Shown in pieces: positions 1 through 6,244 of a stretch of 10,851 nt of DNA. The position numbers and the translations under genes were made by a program. Positions within the stretch are counted from its first letter, which is position 1; each line of letters begins with the position of its first letter. The DNA comes from an uncultured Collinsella sp. (GTDB lineage: Bacteria > Actinomycetota > Coriobacteriia > Coriobacteriales > Coriobacteriaceae), in assembly GCA_934654625.1 (NCBI GenBank), contig CAKUGM010000049.1:1-10851 (forward strand). Reading direction: 5' to 3'. The notes below the pieces were generated by a model. It did no database searches and was not told the DNA's origin. It saw only the letters and a list, made by a program, of their open reading frames with translations.

Positions 1-684
1 CGCGTTGTAGCTCGCAAGGGTGGAGCCGAGCATGAGCAGCACCGCCGGTGTGGTGAAATTGCCGATCGTCGCCAGGCCGTCTCCGAGGATTCCCAGATCG
101 TGGATGCCAAGCAAGACGAGGGCAAGCAGAATGAAGCTTGCGAAGAAGGTTGGGTTCACCGCATCGCGGACGAGCTCGCGCAGGCGCTCGGCAAACGAGA
201 GGCTGGCCCGCTCATGCGTATCTTGTGCACCGGCTTTTACCATGGCAGCGCCGATGCTGAAGTTGAACAGGTTGAAGGGAATGTTGGCGATAGCCGCGTA
301 CAGTACGGCTTGCGGCCCGAAGATGGCGGAGAGCGCGGGGTAGCCGATGAAGCCGACGTTGCCGAAGGTGATGGAGAAGTGCCATGCGCTGCGTTCCGCG
401 GCCGGCGTGCGCATAAGCGCGGTGACCGCGAAAGCGATGATCGCAGCGATGGCGTAGCCGGCGGTGGAGGCCGCAAGGAGCGTGAGGAGGACGGGGGTTT
501 CCGGCAGCGTTTCGTTTGCGCCTACGGAGGAGACGACCATGCACGGCAGAGTGATGTTGATGATGAGGCGCGTGAGTGCGGTGTTCATCTTCTGGTCGAG
601 AAATCCCGTGCGCGCGGCGACGATGCCGCCGATGATGGGGATGCACAAGGTGAGCATCTGCAGGAAGATGGTCGTGAAAGTCAT
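1..684 (-). CDS. AEC-family (auxin efflux carrier type) permease, 3' end missing
   Basis: Reading the minus strand from the ATG at 684 gives 228 uninterrupted residues to the left edge. AEC permeases are usually about 300-330 residues, so roughly the last quarter is missing. The protein is very hydrophobic. Apparent membrane segments lie near residues 5-27, 36-54, 63-91, 103-122, 124-148, 179-196 and 205-225. A charged cytoplasmic-looking loop at 150-178 divides the protein into two halves, as is usual for this family. Family-like stretches are GNVGFIGYP (108-116), IPFNLFNF (135-142) and TTPAVLLMLGSTLA (211-224). Members export or import small organic anions such as malate, or auxin-like acids; the substrate here cannot be read from the sequence. 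A GAGG ribosome site sits 7 nt before the ATG. The gene is divergent from metK. A link to methionine metabolism is possible but rests only on position. Confidence 0.9.
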   Translation of the reverse strand, partial: MTFTTIFLQMLTLCIPIIGGIVAARTGFLDQKMNTALTRLIINITLPCMVVSSVGANETLPETPVLLTLLAASTAGYAIAAIIAFAVTALMRTPAAERSAWHFSITFGNVGFIGYPALSAIFGPQAVLYAAIANIPFNLFNFSIGAAMVKAGAQDTHERASLSFAERLRELVRDAVNPTFFASFILLALVLLGIHDLGILGDGLATIGNFTTPAVLLMLGSTLASYNA

Positions 685-731
685 GAGTTCGCCTCGCTGG
701 ACATAACTGGTCGCTGGTTTTCCACGGAGAG

Positions 732-737
732 ATTCTA
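732..737 (-). promoter_or_regulatory. Candidate -10 box for the AEC permease gene
   Basis: Read on the minus strand, 737 to 732 is TAGAAT, five of six matches to TATAAT. It would place the transcript start near 725 and leave a leader of about 40 nt before the ATG at 684. No convincing -35 hexamer is visible at the right spacing. A small perfect inverted repeat, ACTTT-GGT-AAAGT, lies at 761-773, about where the -35 region would be, and could be an operator. The call rests on a short match only. Confidence 0.35.
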
Positions 738-789
738 TCACGAGCGAACGGGCGCACTACACTTTGGTAAAGTCGCTGCCTTTCGCGGT

Positions 790-814
790 CATTTCGGTGC
801 AAATAGCACAAATG
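790..814. repeat. Imperfect palindrome in the AEC-metK divergent region
   Basis: The arms CATTT (790-794) and AAATG (810-814) are exact reverse complements. They flank a second exact pair, GTGC (797-800) and GCAC (806-809), around an AAATA centre. Only the 2-nt CG bulge at 795-796 breaks symmetry. It sits midway between the two divergent start codons, with no T-run after it, so a transcription-factor operator is more likely than a terminator. No regulator can be named from the sequence. Confidence 0.4.
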
Positions 815-846
815 AGGGGAGTATTAACGGCTTAGGAGGGCTACAC

Positions 847-878
847 TTGATTGCATTAAATAGGCAGGAGAGTAGAAT
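847..878 (+). promoter_or_regulatory. Candidate metK promoter
   Basis: TAGAAT at 873-878 is a good -10 (five of six). Upstream, TTGATT at 847-852 is the better -35 hexamer but leaves a long 20-nt spacer; TTGCAT at 851-856 gives a 16-nt spacer but a poorer hexamer. Transcription would start near 885, giving a leader of about 60 nt that begins just before the structured element at 891-945. The -10 box lies inside the loop of the inverted repeat at 861-887. Moderate support only. Confidence 0.4.
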
Positions 879-887
879 GTCTGCCTA
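861..887. repeat. Perfect 7-bp inverted repeat around the candidate metK -10
   Basis: TAGGCAG at 861-867 and CTGCCTA at 881-887 are exact reverse complements separated by 13 nt, which contain the TAGAAT -10 candidate. If transcription starts near 885 this is a DNA operator placed to block or recruit polymerase. If transcription starts further upstream it is an RNA hairpin. The sequence does not decide between the two. Confidence 0.5.
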
Positions 888-890
888 CAC

Positions 891-945
891 ATATGCCCGA
901 CGGAATGGTAACGGTCGTCGGGCGCGTTATTGAAAGGGGCATGCC
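891..945 (+). promoter_or_regulatory. Structured metK leader; candidate SD-sequestering SAM riboswitch
   Basis: Two mutually exclusive folds are visible. Fold A is a perfect 8-bp GC-rich hairpin, GCCCGACG (895-902) with CGTCGGGC (916-923), loop 13 nt; it leaves the Shine-Dalgarno AAAGGGG (933-939) open, 6 nt before the metK ATG. Fold B pairs ATGCCC (893-898) with GGGCAT (937-942), hiding three of the four SD guanines. It allows a second helix, 906-913 with 925-932 (five Watson-Crick and three G-U pairs). The folds compete for GCCC at 895-898. Known SAM-III (SMK box) and SAM-VI riboswitches control metK this way: SAM binding favours the SD-paired form, SAM-VI being known mainly from the actinobacterial genus Bifidobacterium. 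From memory, the SMK box also has a GAAAGGGG-like SD strand facing a CCCGA-containing anti-SD strand. Ligand binding here is inference; the pairing is seen directly. Confidence 0.5.
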
Positions 946-2229
946 ATGCCAGCTACTAATCGTTCCACCTCCGATCGCGGCAACTTCGTGTTCACATCAG
1001 AATCGGTGACCGAGGGACATCCGGACAAGATCGCAGACCAGGTGTCCGACGCCATTCTCGACGCTATCCTCGCTAAAGAGTCTGCCCTGCAGGCCCAGGG
1101 TTACGTGGCGCCCAACGGTGTGCCTGCCAACGTCGATAACGTCCGCTGCGCATGCGAGACGCTTGTGACCACGGGCACCGTGATCGTCGCCGGCGAGATT
1201 CGCACGCAGGCCTACGTCGACGTGCAGCAGATCGCGCGCGACACCATCCGCCGCATCGGCTATGACCGCGCCAAGTACGGTTTTGACTGCGAAACCTGCG
1301 GCGTCATGAGCCTCATCCACGAGCAGAGCCCCGATATCGCACAGGGCGTGGATGAATCCTTTGAGACCCAAACCGGCGCCACTACCGACCCGATCGATCT
1401 GATCGGTGCGGGCGACCAGGGCATGATGTTCGGCTACGCCTCGAACGAGACCTCGACCCTCATGCCTATGCCGCATTATCTGGCGAGCCGCCTTGCGGAG
1501 CGTCTGGCCGAAGTGCGCCACAACGGCACCTTGGACTACCTGCGCCCCGACGGTAAGACCCAGGTTACCGTGCGCTACGAGGACGGTAAGCCCGCGGGCG
1601 TGGATACCATCGTCGTCTCCACGCAGCACGCTGCCGAGATCGAGGACATGGGCATCATCAAGAATGACATGATCGAGCACGTGATCGCTCCCGTCATGGA
1701 TGCCGAGGGCATCGACTGGCGCGGCGCCGATGTCTACGTTAACCCCACCGGTCGCTTTGTCGTCGGCGGCCCGATGGGCGATACCGGCCTCACCGGCCGT
1801 AAGATCATCGTCGATACCTATGGCGGCATGGGCCGTCATGGCGGCGGCGCCTTCTCGGGCAAAGACTGCACCAAGGTCGACCGCTCCGCTGCGTATGCCG
1901 CGCGCTGGGTCGCCAAGAACGTGGTCGCTGCCGGCCTTGCCGACCGCTGCGAGATCGAGCTCGCCTACGCCATCGGCGTCTCCAAGCCGCTCTCCGTCAT
2001 GGTCGACACCTTCGGTACCGCCCATGTGGACGAGGACCGTATCGTCGAGGCCATCAACAAGACGTTCGACCTGCGTCCCGGTGCTATCATCCGCGACCTC
2101 GACCTTCGTCGCCCCATTTACGAGAAGACGGCTGCCTATGGTCACTTTGGCCGCAACGATCCCGACTTCACGTGGGAGAAGACCGATCGCGTCGATGAAC
2201 TTCGTACGCTGTGCGGCGTGAGCGCATAG
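946..2229 (+). CDS. metK: S-adenosylmethionine synthetase (methionine adenosyltransferase)
   Basis: This 427-residue cytoplasmic enzyme makes SAM from methionine and ATP, releasing phosphate and pyrophosphate. The N-terminal ATP/methionine site is [13 protein letters not shown] (16-28), with GHPDK at 24-28. The family signatures GAGDQG (154-159) and [19 protein letters not shown] (299-317, phosphate and metal binding) are intact, so the enzyme should be active. It is longer than the usual 380-400 residues for two visible reasons: about a dozen extra polar residues before the first strand, and an insertion of about 20 residues at 46-65, between the AILDAIL helix and the RCACET strand. The ATG is supported by a strong AAAGGGG site 6 nt upstream. 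It is the first gene of the five-gene cluster; priA follows after 19 nt. Its leader carries a possible SAM-responsive switch. Confidence 0.97.
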   Translation: MPATNRSTSDRGNFVFTSESVTEGHPDKIADQVSDAILDAILAKESALQAQGYVAPNGVPANVDNVRCACETLVTTGTVIVAGEIRTQAYVDVQQIARDTIRRIGYDRAKYGFDCETCGVMSLIHEQSPDIAQGVDESFETQTGATTDPIDLIGAGDQGMMFGYASNETSTLMPMPHYLASRLAERLAEVRHNGTLDYLRPDGKTQVTVRYEDGKPAGVDTIVVSTQHAAEIEDMGIIKNDMIEHVIAPVMDAEGIDWRGADVYVNPTGRFVVGGPMGDTGLTGRKIIVDTYGGMGRHGGGAFSGKDCTKVDRSAAYAARWVAKNVVAAGLADRCEIELAYAIGVSKPLSVMVDTFGTAHVDEDRIVEAINKTFDLRPGAIIRDLDLRRPIYEKTAAYGHFGRNDPDFTWEKTDRVDELRTLCGVSA

Positions 2230-2236
2230 CCTGGGT

Positions 2237-2251
2237 TAGAATTGAGGCATG
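2237..2251 (+). promoter_or_regulatory. Possible leaderless priA promoter (-10 box abutting the ATG)
   Basis: TAGAAT at 2237-2242 ends 6 nt before the priA ATG at 2249, so a transcript from it would start at or next to the ATG. This is the TANNNT geometry of leaderless genes, which are common in actinobacteria. The only SD-like tetramer, GAGG at 2244-2247, is 1 nt from the ATG and too close to work. No clear -35 is seen. priA may also be read through from metK. Confidence 0.35.
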
Positions 2252-4720
2252 AACAAGCAGCCCTCGCTCTTTCCCCAATTGGATAGCAAGCCGAAGGAGG
2301 CGCCTGCTCCCGCGGGCGCCTCTTCCTTGACTGCCGCTCCGTGCGCCTACGTGCGCGTGGTGGTCGATATCCCCTCGCGCGCACTTTCCGAGCCGTTTAC
2401 CTATGGCGTGCCGGAAGAGCTTGCCGTCACGGCGCTTGTCGGTGCCACGGCGCTCGTGCCCTTTGGCCCGCGTATGGCTTTGGGCTATATCTGCGAGCGC
2501 ATGGACAGCTTGCCTTTGAGCGGGGAGGGCTCTGTACCCCATCCTTCTCGCATCAAGTGCATCCGCGATATCCTGGCCGCCCCGGCCTTTACCGAGCAAT
2601 CGGCCCGTATCGCCTTTTGGATGGCGCGCGAATACGTGGCCTCGGTTTCTGAATGCCTGCGTCTTTTTTTGCCCCCGGGAGGCACGCCCCGTCTCGTGCG
2701 CGATGCGAAGGGGGTCTATCGCGTGGAGGCGCCCGCTACGCCCGAGGCCCATGAGCGCTGGGTTTCGCTTACCGAGGAGGGACGCTCCTATGAGCCGCCT
2801 GCCCGCGCGGTACGCCAGCGTCAGGTGCTCGACGCTCTTGCCTGCGGCCCGGTGACCACGCGCGAGCTGCGCGTTCTCTATACCGATATGTCGGCGACGG
2901 TTCGTGCACTCGAGCGCCGCGGGGTGGTTCGCGTCGAGGAGCGTCGCGCCTGGCGCGGGTGCGAGGATGCGACCACGCTGTCCTCCGCCAACGGTGCCGC
3001 GCCTGTCTCGCTTACGGCGGGGCAGCAAGAGGCGCTCGACGCCATCGAGGCGGCGCGGGACGATGCGGCCGGTCGCGTGGTCGTTGTCGATGGCGTGACC
3101 GGCTCGGGCAAGACCGAGGTCTATCTTTCTGCTATCGAGCGCGTGCTTGCAGATGGCAAATCGGCGTTTGTTCTCGTGCCCGAGATCTCGCTTACCGCTC
3201 AGACCGTCGGACGCTTTCGTTCGCGCTTCGGTTCGCAGGTCGCGGTCTTCCATTCGCGCCTTTCGGCTGGTGAGCGTCGCGATCAATGGGATATGGTCGC
3301 CGCCGGTGCGGCCCGCGTGGTGGTCGGCGCGCGCTCGGCGCTGTTTTGCCCGCTGCGCGATCCGGGCGTCATCATCATCGACGAGGAGCACGAGCAATCC
3401 TATAAGCAGGGGTCTTCGCCGCGCTATCACGCGCGCGAGGTCGCGGCGCACATGGCTGCGGTCTACGGGTGCCCGCTCGTGCTCGGATCGGCGACGCCAA
3501 GCTCCGAGGCGCTTGCTCGCTGCCGCGCCGGTGAGCATGCGGGCCAGCGTTGGCTGCGCGTGCGTATGCCCGAGCGTCCCGGCACGGCGCGCCTACCCGA
3601 GGTCACCATCTGCGACCTGCGACGCGAGTTCGCAGGCGGCAGTCGCTCGATGTTTTCCAAAGAGCTTCGCGAGGCGCTCCTTGGCGTGGCCGAGCGTCGC
3701 GAGAAGGCGGTTCTTCTGCACAATCGTCGAGGGTTCGCCCCTTTTTTAATGTGCCGCGAATGCGGGTGCGTGCCCACCTGCAAGCACTGCTCTACAGCGC
3801 TTACCTATCATGAGCGCACGCATACCCTTGAGTGCCACACCTGCGGGGCCACGTATCACGTGCGGCCCTATCCCGCGGTGGGCTCTGCTTGCCCTAAGTG
3901 CGGAAGCCGCTATCTGGCGAAGATGGGGCTTGGCACCCAGCAGGTCGAGGACGCGCTGCTTCAGCTGCTGCCGCAACATGTCGAGGTCATTCGCATGGAT
4001 GCCGATTCGACACGCGGCAAAGACGCTCATAAGGAGCTGCTCGAGCGCTTCGACGCCGCGGAATGCGCGGTGCTGTTGGGCACGCAGATGATTGCCAAAG
4101 GACTCGATTTTCCCGAGGTGACGCTCGCCGCCGTGGTGAATGCCGATTATGCCCTCAAAATGCCCGATTTCCGTGCCTCTGAGCGGGCGTTCGACCTCTA
4201 CGAACAGCTTGCGGGCCGTGCCGGCAGGGGAGAGCAGGCCGGGCGCGTGATCATCCAAACCTACCTTCCGGACGATCCGGTGATCCGTGCCGTGGCGTCG
4301 CACGACCGCTCCATCTTTACCGAGAGCGACTTGGCCCAGCGTAAAGAGGCGGGCTATCCGCCTTTCGTAAGGCTCACCAACGTCGTGGTCTGGGGCGCCG
4401 ACGAGCGCGCTTGCCGCAGCTATATCGAGGAGCTTGCCGCCGCCGTTCGTGCCCAGATGGGTCTTGACGATCCGGCGTCTGTCATCGGCCTCACGCCGCT
4501 TTCCGAGGAAGACGAGGCCGAATCCTCGCCGCATCCCGTTTTGCTTGGTCCCGTGCCCTGCGTCATCGAGCGCGCGAAGGACCGATTCAGGTTCCACTTT
4601 ATATGCAAGACCCCGGTGGGGTACCATGTTTCAGACTGTATACGCGCCGCGCTTGCGTGCGTCGGGTCCCGCGAGGGCATCAGTTTGAGCGTCGATGTGG
4701 ACGCATACGACTTGATGTAG
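2249..4720 (+). CDS. priA: Replication restart helicase PriA (primosomal protein N')
   Basis: This superfamily 2 DNA helicase reloads the replisome at stalled forks. The 823-residue protein has the N-terminal DNA-binding domain from about residue 34 (YVRVVVD, ALSEPFTYGVPEEL at 45-58) and a winged-helix-like region near 185-235. The helicase core shows Walker A GVTGSGKT (282-289), DEEH (378-381) and GSATPS (413-418). It continues with GTQMIAKGLDFPEV (611-624) and the arginine-finger motif QLAGRAGRG (653-661). Eight paired zinc cysteines interrupt the core, as in the family: C502/C505, C511/C514, C529/C532 and C548/C551; C507 is extra. All ATPase and zinc residues are present, so it should be a working helicase, whereas some mycobacterial-type PriA lack ATPase motifs. 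It is longer than the usual 730 or so residues, partly because of a polar 33-residue N-terminal tail. The start has no good SD; GTG at 2351 is the alternative. def follows after 30 nt. Confidence 0.96.
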   Translation: MNKQPSLFPQLDSKPKEAPAPAGASSLTAAPCAYVRVVVDIPSRALSEPFTYGVPEELAVTALVGATALVPFGPRMALGYICERMDSLPLSGEGSVPHPSRIKCIRDILAAPAFTEQSARIAFWMAREYVASVSECLRLFLPPGGTPRLVRDAKGVYRVEAPATPEAHERWVSLTEEGRSYEPPARAVRQRQVLDALACGPVTTRELRVLYTDMSATVRALERRGVVRVEERRAWRGCEDATTLSSANGAAPVSLTAGQQEALDAIEAARDDAAGRVVVVDGVTGSGKTEVYLSAIERVLADGKSAFVLVPEISLTAQTVGRFRSRFGSQVAVFHSRLSAGERRDQWDMVAAGAARVVVGARSALFCPLRDPGVIIIDEEHEQSYKQGSSPRYHAREVAAHMAAVYGCPLVLGSATPSSEALARCRAGEHAGQRWLRVRMPERPGTARLPEVTICDLRREFAGGSRSMFSKELREALLGVAERREKAVLLHNRRGFAPFLMCRECGCVPTCKHCSTALTYHERTHTLECHTCGATYHVRPYPAVGSACPKCGSRYLAKMGLGTQQVEDALLQLLPQHVEVIRMDADSTRGKDAHKELLERFDAAECAVLLGTQMIAKGLDFPEVTLAAVVNADYALKMPDFRASERAFDLYEQLAGRAGRGEQAGRVIIQTYLPDDPVIRAVASHDRSIFTESDLAQRKEAGYPPFVRLTNVVVWGADERACRSYIEELAAAVRAQMGLDDPASVIGLTPLSEEDEAESSPHPVLLGPVPCVIERAKDRFRFHFICKTPVGYHVSDCIRAALACVGSREGISLSVDVDAYDLM
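2297..2322 (+). repeat. GC-rich hairpin inside the 5' end of priA
   Basis: GAGGCGCC (2297-2304) and GGCGCCTC (2315-2322) form a perfect 8-bp stem with a 10-nt loop, followed by the weak pyrimidine run TTCCTT. It lies 68 nt after the metK stop and encodes the Ala/Pro-rich N-terminal tail of PriA. It could act as an attenuator between metK and priA, stabilise an mRNA end, or simply reflect GCC/GCG codons. The T-run is too poor to call it a terminator. Confidence 0.4.
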
Positions 4721-4750
4721 GTGCGGGGCCGCATTTGATAGAAAGGAGCG

Positions 4751-5296
4751 ATGGCGTCTATGGAGATGAACGGCATCGTGTTGTCGCCCGACCCGCGTCT
4801 TCGTCAAGAATGCGCCGAGATCACCGAGATCGGACCGGATATCGAACGCCTGGCCGAACGCATGAAGAAAATAATGTTCGATAACGGCGGCTGCGGTCTT
4901 GCCGCTCCGCAGATCGGCGAGCTCATCCAGCTGGTAGTCATCGATACCGACTATGCCGGTGCGGACGATTTCGATCCCTATGTGCTCATTAACCCCGTGA
5001 TCGTGGAGCAATCGGATACGCTTGCGCCGTATAACGAGGGCTGTCTGTCCATTCCCGGGATCAACTGCGAGATCTTCCGTCCCGACCATGTGGTCGTCGA
5101 GGCTTACGACCTCGATGCCAACCTTATGCGTTACGAGGCTGCCGGCGACCTGATGTGCGTATGCCTGCAGCACGAGATCGACCATCTGCACGGCAAGACG
5201 ATGTTCGAGCGCTTGGCTCCCGGCAAGAGGATCGCCGCCCTCCACGATTATCAGGAGGCGCGCGCTCGCGGCGCCAAACCCGGCGAGACGGAGTAG
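4751..5296 (+). CDS. def: Peptide deformylase
   Basis: This 181-residue metalloenzyme removes the N-formyl group from the first methionine of new proteins at the ribosome exit. All three family motifs are present: motif 1 GCGLAAPQIG (47-56, Gln54), motif 2 EGCLSIPG (96-103, metal ligand Cys98) and motif 3 QHEIDHLHG (140-148, ligands His141 and His145, catalytic Glu142). Length and the Cys/His/His metal set fit an active iron or zinc deformylase. The ATG at 4751 has an AAAGGAG site 3 nt upstream of it. Two more in-frame ATGs (residues 4 and 6) have better spacing (12 and 18 nt is long, however), so the start is uncertain by at most five residues. It sits directly before fmt, the enzyme that adds the same formyl group, a common pairing. 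Likely co-transcribed from the metK/priA side. Confidence 0.96.
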   Translation: MASMEMNGIVLSPDPRLRQECAEITEIGPDIERLAERMKKIMFDNGGCGLAAPQIGELIQLVVIDTDYAGADDFDPYVLINPVIVEQSDTLAPYNEGCLSIPGINCEIFRPDHVVVEAYDLDANLMRYEAAGDLMCVCLQHEIDHLHGKTMFERLAPGKRIAALHDYQEARARGAKPGETE

Positions 5297-5317
5297 CATC
5301 TGGAAAGGAGCGCACGA

Positions 5318-6244
5318 ATGCGCATTGTCTTCATGGGCACGCCCGATTTCGCCGTGCCGTCCCTGCGCGAGCTCGCTTCGCGTTTCGAGGTGGTCTTGGT
5401 GCTCACGCGACCCGATGCCGTGCGCAGCCGCGGGAAGAAACTCGAGCCGTCTGCGGTCAAGGCGGCAGCTCTGGAGCTCGATATCCCCGTGATGGAGGCC
5501 ACTCGCATCACGCCCGAGGTCATGGATCGCTTGCGCGAGGCCGACGCCGATATCTTCTGCGTTGCCGCCTACGGGTGCATCTTGCCCGATGACGTCTTGC
5601 ATATGGCGCCGCTCGGCATCGTGAACGTGCATGCGTCGCTTCTGCCGCGCTGGCGCGGTGCCGCTCCCATCCAGCGCGCGATCATCGCTGGCGACGAGCG
5701 CGCCGGCGTTTCCATCATGCGCATCGGGCACGGTGTGGATACCGGTGCCTATTGTGCCCAGGCGAGCTGCTCTGTGGCGGGCAAGACCGCCGACGAGCTT
5801 ACGGCCGAGCTGGCGCAATTGGGTGCCGACCTCCTGTGCGATACGATTCCCTCGCTAGCCGACGGTACGGCGGTGTGGACCGAGCAAGATGAGGCCCTTG
5901 TCACCCATGCGCAGAAGATCTCGAAGGCGGAGATGCGCCTGGATCCGCAGCAGAGCGCTCTTGTAAACCTGCGTCGTGTGCTCGCTTCTTCCGATACGGC
6001 TCCTGCGCGCTGCGTCGCTGCAGGCAAGCCCGTGCGCATTATGAATGCCGTGCTCGTGGACGGTCCGGCTCCTGCTACCGCTGCCGGAAAGCTCATTTGC
6101 CAGGGCAAGCGCGTCTTTATCGGATGTCTTGATGGCGCGCTTGAAGTCATGTCCGTCAAGCCCGACGGCAAGCGTCAGATGGATGCAAAGGCCTGGGCTG
6201 CGGGCCTGCATGGCGATGATCTTGCCTGGGAGATGCTCTCGTGA
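5318..6244 (+). CDS. fmt: Methionyl-tRNA formyltransferase
   Basis: This 308-residue enzyme transfers a formyl group from 10-formyltetrahydrofolate to initiator Met-tRNA, enabling bacterial translation initiation. The N-terminal Rossmann-like catalytic domain (about 1-200) opens with IVFMGTPDFAVPSL (3-16). It carries the active-site segment VNVHASLLPRWRGAAPI (102-118), with catalytic Asn103 and His105, and the third catalytic residue Asp141 in HGVDTGA (138-144). Residues from about 205 form the C-terminal tRNA-binding barrel. Length is normal for the family. The ATG is preceded by AAAGGAG at 5304-5310 with a 7-nt gap. It is 21 nt after def and overlaps the rsmB start by 4 nt, so the two are probably translationally coupled. 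Confidence 0.97.
   Translation: MRIVFMGTPDFAVPSLRELASRFEVVLVLTRPDAVRSRGKKLEPSAVKAAALELDIPVMEATRITPEVMDRLREADADIFCVAAYGCILPDDVLHMAPLGIVNVHASLLPRWRGAAPIQRAIIAGDERAGVSIMRIGHGVDTGAYCAQASCSVAGKTADELTAELAQLGADLLCDTIPSLADGTAVWTEQDEALVTHAQKISKAEMRLDPQQSALVNLRRVLASSDTAPARCVAAGKPVRIMNAVLVDGPAPATAAGKLICQGKRVFIGCLDGALEVMSVKPDGKRQMDAKAWAAGLHGDDLAWEMLS

Noticed and set aside
100..933. 277-residue plus-strand open frame covering the AEC gene and the metK leader
   Set aside because: The opposite strand encodes a clear membrane permease. The frame is highly charged, of low complexity, and ends in the metK regulatory region.
997..2145. 382-residue minus-strand open frame across metK
   Set aside because: It is a shadow of metK: Asp/Gly/His-rich with no family resemblance.
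2168..3538. 456-residue minus-strand open frame across metK/priA
   Set aside because: It is Arg-rich shadow sequence that crosses a gene boundary. priA motifs on the other strand are decisive.
4722..4733. TGCGGGGCCGCA hairpin between priA and def followed by TTT
   Set aside because: The stem is only 4 bp with a usable loop and the T-run is too short. It is not a credible terminator.
4631..5818. 395-residue minus-strand open frame across priA/def/fmt
   Set aside because: It spans three real genes in antisense and has no recognisable domain.
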